DNA of 64,000 nucleotides from Sternotherus odoratus (GCA_032164245.1 JAVMKO010000001.1:168011434-168075433); one strand, 5' to 3'; positions 1 through 12,579 are shown, numbered from the stretch's first letter. Numbers and translations: made by a program. Notes: a model not told the origin generated them from the letters alone.

Positions 1-1124
1 GTACATGACACATGAACAATAAATTGAATGGAGTCTCCCACTACATTACAAGAAACCACCTAGTGGGGAATAAATAAATAAAGAAGTTTTTCATTGAAGA
101 AACTTTCTATCTTGATCAGTTAGAAAAAATTATGAAGTTCAGAAATGCAGGAGACAAGGGCACCAGACTTTCATTTCTGGAGACCAAAGTTCAAATCTTG
201 ACTGTAATGTAAAGCATTTACAACCACTACCTTTCTCAAAAATCGGAGATTTTGACACAGTCAATAAAATGCCCCAAGTAAATTCCTTGACTATCAAACA
301 TACCCCCTTCCCTACCATACACACTTTCAAAAAATGCAAAAAAATTTAGTCAAAGATCACATTTTCCCATCAAAATGATGAAATTCCATTTTTTTCATAT
401 TTTCAGGTGAAACTAGCCATCTTGTGAAAGTTTCACAAGACATTAAGATTTCTTGGTCACAAGATGGCCTGAATAAAATAATGAAGTCGCTTTTTTGGAA
501 TTCCACAAAAGCAATGTGTCATTTTGGCACACTGCTATCACAAATTTTGTTGCATCATTCTAGTTTCCGTTTGCAAACATAATAAAAAGCCATCATATAA
601 TTTGGAATAATTAGCCTCCTCTACTTGAGAGATCTTTGGTTGAACCAGAAAAGGTGTTGAAATTTTGTACTGAAGTGCACTGGCAGAGTTTGGGATGAAT
701 ATCCACAAGACAAACCTTGTACAGTGCCTGCCTGCGATACTTGCTTAATCGAAGGTAGAGTCTTTTTGCTTTTATGAACAGTAACTTTATTTATATACCT
801 ACAAATGCAAAAATCTCATCCTCCCCCCACAAGCCAATTTGGTTCTTTGTACATTCAAAGCACTTGCAGTACACATTTCACAACACAGAGGAGCCCCAGA
901 TATAGAAGATAATTCACTAAGGAGGCAGAATCACATCAGCAATCTTAAGTGTATAGACATCACAGTTATGCTCTTATAATGAAAGCACACTAGCTCAACA
1001 TGAAGTCATCAATTTCTGATTCAGGATTTGTTTCAAGGAACATTTGAAGTATACTATTAAAGCACAAAAGTAGAATTTGTTACTCTACTCATCTGCTCTA
1101 CAATCAGAGATTATGTTTTTAAAA
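1..1124. other. No gene seen (C2CD2 intron or beyond)
   Basis: AT-rich unique-looking sequence. No exon with convincing splice sites and no recognisable repeat was found. Confidence 0.4.
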
Positions 1125-1395
1125 TAAGGGCTTGACTACTCTTGAAATTTCAAGGCGCTGCTACGGGAACACTCCCACGGCAGCGCTCTGAAGTGTGAGT
1201 GTGGCCACGCGCGAGCGCTGGGAGAGAGGTCCACCTGGTAGTCCACCTCCACAGGGGAATGGATCCCAGTGCTCAGAGCCTGTTCACACTAGCGCTTTAA
1301 AGTGCTCAGACTTGCTGCACTCAGGGGGGTGATTTTTCACACCCCTGAGCCAGCAAGTTAGAGCACTATAAAATCTCAGTGTAGCCAAGCCCTTA
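1125..1395. mobile_element. MITE with TAAGGGCTTG termini
   Basis: The ends are inverted: TAAGGGCTTGACTAC on the left and GTAGCCAAGCCCTTA on the right. The interior has several AGCGCT and CACACCCCTGAG palindromic pieces, typical of a folded MITE. I place it near the Harbinger-like MITEs of turtles, but the target duplication is ambiguous. Confidence 0.7.
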
Positions 1396-1459
1396 GTCAA
1401 TGTATCCTCTGGAAGACTGTCGGAGAGAAAACAGGACAGCTCTTAATATCTTACATCAG

Positions 1460-1571
1460 TAGAGCCCTGCCAATCCATGGATATCCACTTTATACCCACA
1501 GATGTGGATATCCATAGATCATTTTTGCAGATTGGATGTGGATACAAATTTTGTATCTGCGCAGGGCTCTA
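1460..1571. mobile_element. Short hAT MITE (112 bp)
   Basis: Terminal inverted repeats TAGAGCCCTGC / GCAGGGCTCTA are flanked by 8-bp duplications TACATCAG (1452-1459) and AACATCAG (1572-1579), with one mismatch. The interior contains inverted GGATATCC motifs. The 8-bp duplication fits the hAT superfamily. Confidence 0.8.
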
Positions 1572-1777
1572 AACATCAGTCTCTCCTTTGATGCAGTTAA
1601 TCCGGAGGACTCCATAGATCAAATCATGGAAAGGACAGGAACAGGTTTAAAAACAAGTTTAAGACATATTGGTGCAACTCCTGCACACAAGCAAGGCCTA
1701 AATAATTGGATTAAATAAATACATTCTGTCCCAATTCACATCCCAAGTTGCTTACAAATTGATTGTTTACTTTGATT

Positions 1778-1920
1778 TAATTAGACATTAGGAAAAAACT
1801 TTCTAATTATAAGGGTAATTAAGCACTGAAATAGGTTTCCAAGGAAGGTAACGGAATCCCCATCACTGGAGATTTTTAAGAACAGATTAGAAAAAATACC
1901 TGTCAGGAATGGCCTAGGCT
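1778..1920 (+). repeat. CR1 LINE 3'-region fragment
   Basis: Matches the diverged end of CR1 ORF2 and the 3' UTR (ATTAGGAAAAA-CTTTCTAA, then a segment coding for the F-L-R-T-D-like end). It stops at 1920 where a different repeat begins with CAGGGGTTCTCAG. Confidence 0.65.
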
Positions 1921-2650
1921 CAGGGGTTCTCAGAACAATTTTTTTGGTGGCTGTTGCTGGTGGCCACTCTGACAATTTTTCCAAGCCCAAGCTCTGTTGC
2001 CCCAGGCTGAAGCCCAGGTACTGAAGCCCAAATCCTGCTAAGCACACACACTGGCCCCACATTTGTCTGCAGAGGCGCTGCCCGAAGCCATTAGGAGGTT
2101 GCATGGTGCAGGGCACTGATCCTCTGCTGGTGGTGCCAGCAAACACCAAAGCAGCCAGGAGCAACAGCTAAGTGCTGCAGGGATGGGCCACTGCTTTGCC
2201 TCCCTCCCTCTGGGCCCTGACCCAGGGACCCTATAGTCAGCAGCCACCTACTGTCCTCCTTCAACCTGCTGCCTATTTTCCCTGGGCCACATCCCCCATA
2301 GCCCTAGCACCCTTTCACTCCTTAGCACTAGGCCCCAGCCTGGCAGTGCTTAGCCAGTGGCTCAACCTTGCATGCATATGTAACTGCTCTATCTATAGTG
2401 CTTCTTCAGGTAGCCGGTCCTCCCCCCCCCCCCCCCCCCTTGCCTTCCAGGAAAAATTCCCTTCTGCTCTGCTGAGCAGCCCTTTATATATGGCCCCGCT
2501 GGCCCTGATTGGCTGCTCCAGCAAGCCTTCCTTCCTTCCTCTTGGTGAGCTCAATAAGCCCTTTCCGGATTAGTGGATTCTCCGCAGCATCCCTGGTGCT
2601 GCTTTTAATCCCTTCTCCCTGTGGGGGGGCGGGAGGGGGGCAGCTGCCCC
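1921..2650. repeat. Unclassified GC-richer repeat-like block with 18-bp poly-C
   Basis: Starts with a hAT-like terminus (CAGGGGTTCTCAG) interrupting a CR1 copy. It contains Ser/Pro/Leu-coding pyrimidine-rich text and a C18 run at 2422-2439. A matching right terminus was not found, so the class is uncertain. No gene is supported. Confidence 0.3.
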
Positions 2651-5600
2651 ACTGCACATTCTCAATGCAAGGGTTGTCCTCTCGAAGCAAGATGTTGAAA
2701 ATTCTCATCCAAAAATTCCCTGCTGACCTTCGCCAGGCAAGAAAGAGGAGAATCCAACTTGCAGCTCATAACCCAGAGCTTACCTAACAACTTATTGAAT
2801 GACACAGACAAACAAGCAGAGAAGTCTCTGCATTTGTCTCCCCCTTCTAAATCAGGCCAACCTCTGCTACTCCTGAGGAAGATTTTAGTCCGCATCAGAG
2901 CAAGGTTATCTGCAAAATAATTAGAAGACACCCAGAGTGTGGCATAGTCAATCCTATTGACTAAGAACACCACGGATTAATCAGGCTGTTCACTGCGCAA
3001 AACAGTTCTGTTGATCAGGACTTTGTGGATATTCTGGCAAAGGACAATAAGCCTTTCTTTGGTTCTGACACACCCATAAGATATGGTTTCAAGACTGTTT
3101 ATGCTACAACCATATCATATTTGGCACAAGACCCATGACTGGCATTCTAGCCATTTTCCCTCTCACATGCAAAAGTCTTCTATCGTAGAAACCTGCAAGG
3201 ACAAAGCGTGGGGTAGAAGGAATTTAGGGCCATACTATCAATAGTCAAAGACCACAGAATATAAAGTCCTACCAAGCTTCACTGCCATGTTGATGGAACA
3301 GCATCTTCTCTAAGTCATCAAACTGATCATCAAACTTCTTTAAATCACAGAAGGTTAACAACTAACACTAGATCCTTCACTCTAAAGAAAGTGCTTCCCA
3401 GACTCAAAATGAGGAACCAGTTCACTGCACGGATATGATCTCCACTCCTCACCATCAGAAATACTAGCCCAAGGATTCTGCACATGGCCCAACTGCACTA
3501 GTAGAGGCAAAAGACACCTGGGACAGTCTCACGGTAGATAAGAGATCCTAAGCTAATTCAGAGGAATCACAGGCTCTGAAAATTTGCATCACTTTGTTCA
3601 ATCAATACTGACTGGTATAATACTATCAGAGAGGAATCTGTCCGCTCTGCCAGGGATTGTTCTGTGCAGTGAGTAATCTATATATCAATGCCAGTTTTTA
3701 CACCAACTCAGGACTCTCACACTCTAGATTTAACATACTATTTAGTCAAGTTTTGGAGCTGAGGGAGGAGACGTATTAGCTTCATATGTAACCAAAATAG
3801 CCATACATTGTCTCCAAACTTAAACTCAATTAAGGACGGAATAGAAAGCCTGTAGGTTAACATGAGCCAACAGTTTCACCCAGTCAGACTTCAGATTTCT
3901 GAGATCGGAGAGACCTCATCCAAGGCCATGCCTGGGTTAACCTTATTAGTCATTGACCTTCAATAAACAGCGTGAATCACAGATCATGTTTCTCTCCTGC
4001 CAGTAACCTGGAGTCTCTCCTTAGGAGTTCAGGGTAAGAAGATGTCAATCACCTCAAGTGTGTTTTAAAACTAAGGGATTGCCTTTTGCATTACCAGTCT
4101 TTACCACCTGCTCCTTACCTCTCTTGGTCAACTCCAAAAGGGATTGAAAGGCTCCAACCCCTACAATAGTGCTTGGCAACCCCCACCAGCTCTTGGCAAT
4201 ATTGCTCAACTCTCCCAGACAACCTACAGAAGCCACTGAAGTTTCAATGGCAGTATAGCTGAATAAGGCCTGTAAGGGCAGGCTGCAAAAACCAGCTCAA
4301 AATCACATGGCTGATTAGCCCACTAAATGAAGCTTTCCTTCTCTAAACCACTTCCTCTTCCCCTCACTCCCGGGGGAATTTTTAGAGTATGAAAAATATG
4401 TCAAGCAGGCAATGTCAATGTTTTGAAGGAAAAGAAGGGAGACTTTTGATTGTAGCTTAACAACAACTAAGTAGGTTTCAAAACTTGCTGTTGCCTAGGC
4501 CAAATCCTTGTGTCAAGTTCCAGACAAGAGGAAAGAAACCAAAAGCAACACACAAAACTTTTACTGCCAAGTAATAAGTCTTCTGAAAACAGGTGATAGA
4601 AATGCTGACCAAGTCAACTGAAGCTATGCAAGTACTTCTAAAATCAAATCACTTCATTCTATATATTTAGATCCCGTCCAAACTATGTTTTCAATTGATT
4701 TTGTAACTGGTTAGAGGCTTGGTCACCTTAACCTGTAACAAGTCACATGGTTCAGTTTGCATCCACACAGCCACTTTTCTGCCATTACAACCATGTTTAT
4801 TTGCCCATAGCTAGCACTCGGCTTAACCATCATGTCTTCCTGGAAAATGCACCAATGTTCTTAGATTTTCAGCTCTTCAACGAAGGGACAAAGTGTGTTG
4901 GGATACGTTTGTCTAGTGCCTGGCGTAATGGGGCCCTGATCCTAAGTGAGGTCTCTGGCTCTACTGCAAAAACAAACAAACAAACAACATTCTGGCCAGA
5001 TATCCACTAATACCTCAGTAGGATCTATAGTGCACTGGTTGCCCTTGTAGACTTGTTCACAGAGTAGAACCAGCATCATGTGGACTAATGCACTCAGGCA
5101 TGTCCTACTGCAGAGAGAGCTGAGAGGAAGGAGGACTAGTCACGCAGAGGAGAATTACAGAATTTCCTATTCTAATGTAATGTCTTTGTACTGATAGACT
5201 AGTTCCAGGAATAGAACAATACAAAAGAGCTACTTATTTCTCCATGAATTTACTATCAATGCTCTTTGGAATTGCAATTAATGTTCTACGGGAAAACTAC
5301 CAGAGTTTGCTAGGAAATCCCCCCCCCCCCCCACATGCATTTAAAAAGGAAGTGAAAGTATCTATCAAAGGTCTCCTTTTTCAATTTACAACTATTGTGC
5401 ATAGAGGCAAAAGATATTTGAATTTCCATGCAGGGTGAGTCTTAAGAAGAGTAAAGAAATTCATAGATAAGGTAGAAGCTATTTCCATAAAAACCTGCCT
5501 ATATGATTAAGACAACGTTCAACCCAGTCCTGTCTATAGCTGACTTTTTCACCAAAATGTTTCTCACAGGAAAAACTTATCAGTCTCAACTAAGCTTCCC

Positions 5601-5827
5601 TTAGAAAGGTTTTTAGATTCAGGATGTTTTGGGGTATTTTGGGGGTGGGCAGTAAAAGGAGAAAAATGGGAGACCCAGATGAATGCCTAAAAGAGATATG
5701 GGAGACCCAGGTTCTGAAGCAGGTACATCCCAGGCAGTGCCCTAATCACCAGGTTATTGACTTTTCAGGTCTGGGCTGGTTCTGCCTCCCTCCCCCCAAA
5801 ATCCCTCAGTCTTCCTCTTACGTTTGA
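2650..5827. other. No gene seen; possible Ty3/gypsy remnant inside
   Basis: Mostly unique-looking sequence. On the minus strand around 3890-3760 a broken reading (D-W-V-K-L-L-A-H then F-G-D-N-V-W-L) resembles the C-terminal part of Ty3/gypsy integrases, but it is degraded by stops. A C14 run is at 5319-5332. Around 5640-5765 there is text like the amniote tRNA-related repeat also seen at 31490-31870. Confidence 0.3.
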
Positions 5828-6000
5828 TTCAGAAATTAGGGCCAGAAGGTCTACCATAATCATCTAATCGGATCTCCTGTATAAAACAGACCACAGAGCT
5901 TCCCTGATTGAATTAATTCCTGCTTGCACCAAAGCATCTCTTAGAAAAAACATCAACCTGGTTTAGAAGTTTAGAGAGATCTCCTTTTGGTTCTGATGCA
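5828..6000 (-). repeat. CR1 LINE 3' UTR fragment
   Basis: Resembles the CR1 3' tail (GGCCAGAAGG, then CATCTAATCGGATCTCCTG), read on the minus strand. It is diverged and 5'-truncated. Confidence 0.65.
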
Positions 6001-7888
6001 GAACAAAAAACAAATACTGAAACTTCAAACCTTTTTGTAAAATGCAATTGTTGTTTTCTCACTGTGCCTAGTCTTATCCACATAGGCAAAACTGTTTCAA
6101 CCTATGTTTCTAAATCATGCTAGATCGGTGAGGTCCAGCACTATGAGTCTGTAAGTCTTGCCCCTTCTACGTGGGCAAGACCAAAGCAGATTTGAACTTC
6201 TTAACCACATGTTGTAAGTGAGTCACCCAGCACAACAGTTTTCCCTAGTACAGAAGGGCCTCAGCTCACCCTGTTTTGCTTTTGAAGATCACATGAAATG
6301 TAAGGCCACCTCCTACAGTAGATCCCTACTAATCATCTCCCTCTCATACATACACATCTCCCTTCCCCCAGTTCTCAAAGCATTAACAGCAGAGCATCAT
6401 CCTAAAGTCTTACGATGTATTCTAAGTACTTGAAATTAGACTACAATTGTCAGAGGAAGTGAGGAGGTATAAATTTTGCAATGCACTGTATTTGTTCACT
6501 TGCTAATTTTTAAAGTCAGAAACTTGTAATGGGCCTCTCAGGCATTAGTGCAAGTCCATGACATTCTGTGACATACTGAGTATGTGTTAACATGGACTTT
6601 AAAGTGGGTAATAAACTTCACGTGTACAAGGGGGCCACGTTTCAGTTGACATGGCAACCTTAACTTTGCTATTTAAAGGATTTGATCCAATGGTGGCCCA
6701 AAGCAGCCATAATACTGGCAGATCCAGCCTCTGTAGGATTCCCCATGTTGGAGAATCCTCAGGTAATGTGAAGTCAACATAACAGCAACATAATAGTATC
6801 CCAGTCCCAACTGCTGAAGAAAAGGGAGATGCATATGAACATCCTTACATCCTGGGAGTTAAGACACCCCTAATTTACTCTGTAGACTGGCTGAGCCATC
6901 AGATAGCCTCAGGATTAGTGGTGTACAAACACTCAGATTTTACTCTGAATGCAGCTCTACCATATCAAATAATCTGGGCCCTTACCTTCCATTCAACTAA
7001 GAGTTTGTTATTAAAAAACAAACAAACCCAAAACCAAAACAAACCTTAAATCGTGGAACCTAAAGTTAGATTACTTGGATTTATGTGCATAGTTTACAGA
7101 CTAATAGGAAGAGAGAGGTAGTAAGAGAGTGGGTGCTTAGCACCTGTGAGAATCAGGCTACTGTGTGTTAGGGGCCTAACTGTAGGCACTTAAATTTTAG
7201 TCACTAGCCTCTACAGTTTTGTCCAAATTATGTCACCCGATGCAACTTCCATTGAAGTCAGTAGAGCTGTGCTTGTGCATCTCATGGAAAGAGTGTACGT
7301 CTGCCAATGGCCACATTTGGTCTTGTTTTAATGTTGTGTGCTTTGATTTTTTAAAAAATAAATAAATAGTGTTCATATTAAGTCTCACTTAATACCTACT
7401 TAGGATGACTTTCCAGACCCCTTTAAGGATCAGGACAAAATTCCCATGGAGTTCAATGGGGCCAAGATTTCACCCTTAGACCTTGTACCTACTTGGCCTA
7501 TTCTTATTTGGTTGCTGTTAAGCAAAACTTTTAATCAACAAAACAGAAGTGAGAGATGGTTCAATGTACTTTATTCTCCAGAATGTTCCTTTCCTTCCCC
7601 ACCCTAAATCACACTTTAACAGTAATGGGAGGGGAAAATAATGGAACAACAACATTTGGTCTTGTGACCTTGACAGATGCATACATAAAATTAAGGAAAA
7701 GCTCAATTTTGTGATCAATTGCTAGTAGCCCTGAAACACACTCTGAAATTTACAGTCAGCTTAAATCGGCATGCACAGGATTTACAACAGTCCATAACTC
7801 AGAAAGTCCATTACCAAGCTTGACCAAGCTTAGTATTTTAAAAAGGAGTAATGATTTTAATCAATTAAGAGAAAACATTGAAGTTTAC
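6001..7888. other. No gene seen (C2CD2 intron 2 or beyond)
   Basis: AT-rich, with no convincing exon. The expected C2CD2 exon 3 was looked for by splice sites and SMP-domain residues and not found. Confidence 0.4.
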
Positions 7889-7987
7889 CTTCTCTTGGGC
7901 TGACTTTACAACACTTACAACCCGTCTAACTGCTAGCTCCAGTGGCTGAGGGGTTGTGTCTTCTTCAAATGTAAGCAACAACGAATC
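7889..7987 (-). CDS. C2CD2: C2CD2 coding exon 2 (33 codons)
   Basis: This internal exon is exactly 99 bp. It is bounded on the minus strand by a pyrimidine-rich acceptor (ttactcatttcttag) and a GTAAAC donor at 7888-7887. It joins exon 1 in phase 0 without a stop. The peptide begins DSLLLTFEED and continues with a Val-rich strand ending SVVKSAQEK. In the paralogue TMEM24 the A-W-x-x-A-L-N block is followed by a few residues and then an F-E-E strand, so the joined reading (ALNAEATMRG then DSLLLTFEED) reproduces the family pattern. It would form the first strands of the SMP lipid-binding module. It is too short to stand out as an open reading frame and was found from the splice sites. Intron 1 is about 2.9 kb. 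No later exon was recognised in 1-7888; the rest of the gene probably lies to the left of the window. Confidence 0.8.
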
Positions 7988-10865
7988 CTAAGAAATGAGT
8001 AACACGGTTTAATTAAATAAATTATTTCCACTTAAAAATAATAGAGACACATTGTCATTAAAGTTTTTGAAACCATCAGATAATAGAAAGTGTGAGTTTT
8101 CATACATAAAATTATTTAGGTTTTTAATCCTATCCACTAAATAATGCAAGAAACATCCTAGAAAATCTATGCTGAATTTCACTCTCATAAAGCCAAATCC
8201 TAACTCATCTTGACAGCAATGGGAGGTGAGGGCACTCAGCATATTAAAGATAGTTCTATTGAATTCAATGATGCTACTCTCATGAGCAAGGTTTTCTCAT
8301 AGTTACCACATTATAAATATTTAAAAATAATAGTAACTGTTTTCAGGATCCGGCCTGATAACTCTAATACTATTCTACAGCATGTTATACAGCCGGCTGC
8401 ATGATCTATCCCAAAATGAAGAGATCTTTCAAACGATTTTTTGAAAGATTTTTAAACACACAATATTTCTGCTAAATATTAAAAATAAAAAACACCCCAT
8501 GCTTACACCAATGACCAGAACCTAGGAAGAAGAATATGATGTAAACGTAACACACACACACACACACACAAAGAGATCCCTAAAATCCACTGCTTTGCGA
8601 AGACATGTTTTCAGAAACAACAGTAATTACATTTTACTCATGCTGTGTGTGCTCATTGGCTGCTGCTGCTGCTGCATTAACAGGCTTCCCAGGTTAAGTT
8701 TTGCTTCGGTATAAGAGTACACAGAGGAATTTCATAAGTGTTGTGATGCTGACATTGTTCTGAGCGTTGGGAGCCTAGCTAAGGGAGTTACAACATACTG
8801 CAGTGTCAGGCAGTGAATTCATCAAAAGAAAAGGCGACAGAGACTTTTGCGAAGGGTATAAGACAATGTTACTTTTTGTATCTGTCCCCAATTCATAACA
8901 ATTCTTAAAATATTTACTTTTGCAGAACTTTGTCCTTCATCCTTTAGCATAACACCCATAGTTTTCTCACATAGCACTGATATTTTAAAAGGACAAATCC
9001 AAAGTATTTCCTATCAACCTTCCCTATTTACAATAATGCCTGGAGAATTTTAAATCACACACGCGCACACACTTACAAATAAGATATTGCTAGCAAAAAC
9101 AAATGGGAAAAAAAACACCACCACCACACAAAACAAAACACTGGCTGGGGGAGGGGATGCTGAAGAATATACATACAAATCTACACTCAGAAAGATAACA
9201 TTTCCCAGATGGTTTGAATTGGGTATTTCCATTGAAACGGCAAAGGTTCAGTTTCAATCCAGGAAATAAGATTGTTGTGGCCTTACGTACCCTTGCATCC
9301 TCCCTTCAGATCCAGAGTTTTGTTTTTTAATACTATAAATTTTACATCCTTTACACAAAAATACTGGGAGTAGAAAAGCAGATCAAATATTGTGCATTCC
9401 AATTCAGACCATTTTTAAAGTTTTATATAAAATTCAAACATAGGTTGCACGACTGACATAAGGTCAAACATCTTATTTTACTCTATTCTGCTCCACTCTA
9501 CAAGACTGAGATCTGCCAGACAACCAAAAATAAGTTAAACAGAAGTAAACATCAAAAATCTGAAATGTGTTCATAAACATAAATAAGAGGGGCTGGAATT
9601 GACCAGTTTTGAAAGCTATTGGGGGGGCGGGGGCGAGAAGGCTGGCTCATGATTGATATTAGAGTCATGTGACAAGTCAGGAAGTTTCTACTGTTTACCT
9701 CGGAGGTACAGGACAATGTTATCAATTGCATATGCAAAGTCTATTTTGATTGGTTGAGAGGTCAGTTACACCCTCTCTCCTGCACTTCTAGTCATCTCCC
9801 TTCTATATATTTTTAAAAAGGAAATAGTGGCTAGAACAGGAAAATTTCTAGATTTCACTGGCAGATATTCTGAATATGTGTACTCACACACATATTTACT
9901 TCTTGTTTTGGCAAACATGGTAAATGGGCAAGGCAAAGCAGAAGTCAAATAATGACATTCACTTCAACATAATCAAATCAGGTAAGCATTCTATACCTTT
10001 TATTAAGAAATGTATATACACTTAGCATTCTTCATAGTCCCCAAAAGACTTGATTCAAGGGGAGCAAACATGAGAATAAAACCAGTCTATTTAAGTTCTT
10101 GCATGTTATTGGGATAGACAATGCTTATGTAGCTTTCAGGGAAAACTCTACAAGAGAGCTCCCTAGGGGAGGTGTAAGCCTTTGGGTCAGATTTTACTTT
10201 CAGTTACACCAGGGTACATCCAGTTCATCAATGCTTTTTACTCCTGATTTGTACAACTGTAATGGAAAGCAAAACTTGGCTCTTACATTTCCAAACGCAT
10301 ATGTATTTACCAAAATAGATTTGCCTTTTTAATGGAATGACAGGGCAATAAAGTGGAAGGAAGGGGGAAGAAAGAGATTTTAGTTTTAAGACTTCCAGAA
10401 GGTAACTATGATGAACAGTGAGTATTGTAAAACATCTACATTTGGAAGGGAAAAAATAAACTTGATAGTGTCCTCTTAAAAATCTGAGGCTGTTTTCAAA
10501 ATTACCCTCCAGGACTTTAACCTACACAAAAATGCAGAAATAAAAGCCACAACAGTATTTGAAATTTGACCTATAGGATCCTTTTGGAATAAGAGACCAA
10601 GCCATTTTCCCACTCCCTTTTCACCAGGTTCACTCCGATTCGAAACTCCATTAGAATCAACAGGGTTACACCCACCCACCCATGAAACAGGTCCAGGAAA
10701 ACAGATCTACATTCAAAACCATGAGATCTCAAGGAAAACATAATCGCAATAAGGGCAGATGCCAATATGATGGTAACACAGACGATTGCACCGTCGTTTT
10801 CAGTGTAAGAATTTCACTATCTCCCCCCCCCCCCTCCCCCCCCAGCAACATAGACGGCCGCTTAC
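7988..10865 (-). other. C2CD2: C2CD2 intron 1
   Basis: This is the interval between the two recognised C2CD2 coding exons. It contains a (CA)n microsatellite at 8551-8570, a (CTG)n stretch at 8661-8676 and interrupted poly-C at 10823-10843 close to the donor. No other gene is seen. Confidence 0.7.
8551..8570. repeat. (CA)n microsatellite
   Basis: About ten uninterrupted CA units inside C2CD2 intron 1. Confidence 0.9.
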
Positions 10866-11132
10866 CCCTCTCATTGTGGCTTCTGCATTCAGGGCTGTTA
10901 TCCAAGCTTTCTGCCACTGGGTCCTCCAGCTGTTCAGCGACAGCACCCAGGTCAATAAAGTGTCATTTCCCTGCAGAAGTTCACCCGACGCCGGCGGTTT
11001 CCTCCCGCTGCTCCGCAGAGCCAGCAGCGCGTATTGCACCAGGTAGATGGCCAGAGTGAGCAGGGCGGCCAGGAACAGAGTGACCAGGGCAAACCACTGG
11101 ATCTCGTCCACCCCAGACGCCGGCCGAGCCAT
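10866..11132 (-). CDS. C2CD2: C2CD2 coding exon 1 (N-terminus, 89 codons)
   Basis: C2CD2 and its paralogue C2CD2L/TMEM24 are ER-anchored lipid-transfer proteins with an N-terminal membrane anchor, an SMP-type lipid-binding domain and a C2 domain. Seen here: the ATG sits in a good Kozak context (gcagccATGG). Residues 13-39 are a hydrophobic helix (WFALVTLFLAALLTLAIYLV core), followed by a basic linker. Residues 69-85 contain W-R-x-Q-W-Q-K-A-W-x-x-A-L-N, the block shared with the start of the TMEM24 SMP domain. The exon ends in phase 0 at a GTAAGC donor (10865-10864). It lies inside a CpG island, as expected for a first exon, and its position and strand relative to ZBTB21 match the human locus. 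The start is the only in-frame ATG before the membrane helix. C2CD2 is favoured over C2CD2L because of the ZBTB21 linkage. Confidence 0.88.
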
Positions 11133-11860
11133 GGCTGCACATCCCCAGCCCGCGGCCCCTCTGCGCCTGCCGGGGTCCCGCCCCTCGCCGGGGGAGAAAA
11201 GTTCAAGGCATTTGCTTCTCCCGCGCGATCAGCCCGAGCGCCGGGGACGAAGGTCGCCCCTTTGCAAGGCAGCGCCAGGCGCGGGCTGCGGCGGAGTCCG
11301 GCCCCCGGGTGAGCCAGGCCAGAAGACCCGCCCCTGAGCCGCCCGGCGCGGCGGGAAAGGGCCAGTCCCGGCCCGGGGAGGCGCCGCTGCCCGCAGGGGC
11401 CGCTAGGGTCCCGCGCCCCGCTGAGGCCCCGGGGCCCCTGGCCAGCAGCCGCGTCCTCTGCGCGGGGCGGCGGGGAGCCTTGCAAGCGCCGGGCACCGCT
11501 CCCGCTTGGCGCGCCGGCCTCCCCGGCTGCTCCGCCCCCGCTTCAACCTGGAGCCGGTGGCCGCCGCTCCTGTCTCCTCGGCCCTTCCCCCCGGCGCCTC
11601 CGGCCTTAAAGGCGCAGCAGCAGCCCCCGCCCCCCAGGCGCTCGGGGTCCCAGGGTAGCAAATGGGGGGGGAAGCGCGTGGCGAGGGGCTGCGGCGGTGT
11701 CGTGCCGGCAGATCGGGAAGGGAGCTGTTCCTCCTCTGCACGTGTGCGCGGCGGACGTGGACCTGCAGGGAGGTCACCGCGGTCATCTGCAGGCAGCCCC
11801 CTCGGCATGGAGCCGCTCCCCCTCGCCACGTTCCCACTGCGGCTCCTAACACCCTTCCAC
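11000..11860. promoter_or_regulatory. CpG island / C2CD2 promoter and 5' UTR
   Basis: The block is strongly GC- and CpG-rich in an otherwise AT-rich neighbourhood. It covers the C2CD2 start codon and about 700 bp upstream on the minus strand. No TATA box is apparent, consistent with a CpG-island promoter. Long open frames on both strands here come from the lack of stop codons in GC-rich DNA and show no recognisable domain. The transcription start was not located. Confidence 0.8.
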
Positions 11861-12400
11861 GCTAGTCTACAGGCCACCCGGGTGTAGTGACACTGTGACC
11901 CCGGGCGAGCGCTCCTGTTCCTTGGGGTGAAACCATTGACACCCTCTCCCTGGCTGGGCCAGTCGATGGCAACAAAAGTGTGGCAATTTATGAGCATTTT
12001 TTAAACATTTCCCGTACAAAACCCGTGGTTGCAGTGTCAGGAACTGGAAACATTTCAACCAGCTCTGTATAAACTGTTTTTAAAAACCCAGCAAAAATGA
12101 ATTTAAAAAGATTGAAATGTTGACTAGCCCTGGTCAGAATGGAGTACCACCATGGCAGGATCAGAAAGCATGGAGCCTGCTCACAGACTCCTTTGTCCTT
12201 TGCAAGCCACAGAGCCAGCTCTGCAGGGGCACAGGGGAGTTTATGATGCAGGCCAAGGGTGTGTAGAGGTCAGAGCCAGTGGGATCACAATTCAGACAAA
12301 GTATTCTTAGTATTATTTGTATTACAGGAGCACACAGACATCCCAACCAAATTTAGGGCCCCATTGTGCTAGGAATGGAAACCATACAAAACCATAATAT
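11861..12400. other. Upstream flank of C2CD2, no gene seen
   Basis: Base composition falls from the CpG island to the genomic average. No repeat or gene was recognised. Confidence 0.5.
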
Positions 12401-12407
12401 AAAAGAG

Positions 12408-12520
12408 GTAACAAAGAGTCCTGTGGCTAACTTTAGTTAGTCTTTAAGGTGCCACAGGACTCTTTGTTACCTCTGCTATTCCAGACTAACACTGCTACCT
12501 CTCTGATTCTTGACATAATA
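12408..12520. mobile_element. Penelope-like 3' ends, inverted (palindromic) pair
   Basis: The right part reads on the plus strand as a Penelope-type 3' end (TTAGTCTTTAAGGTGCCACA, later GACTAACACTGCTACC). The left part (12410-12430) is the reverse complement of 12452-12472, so a short copy of the tail lies head-to-head. The family is identified by the longer copy with coding sequence at 50936-52150. Confidence 0.75.
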
Positions 12521-12579
12521 TAAAAGACAGTTTCTGCCTGAACAGTTTGCCAACTGAATACATAAGGCTAGTTGGGAGA

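Noticed and set aside
6600..6700. Candidate C2CD2 exon 3 on the minus strand (text A-M-S-T-E-T-W)
   Set aside because: Slight resemblance to an SMP-domain strand, but stops in frame nearby and no matching splice sites.
11203..11997. 264-codon minus-strand open frame upstream of C2CD2
   Set aside because: Overlaps the CpG island and a different frame of C2CD2 exon 1; composition-driven, no recognisable domain.
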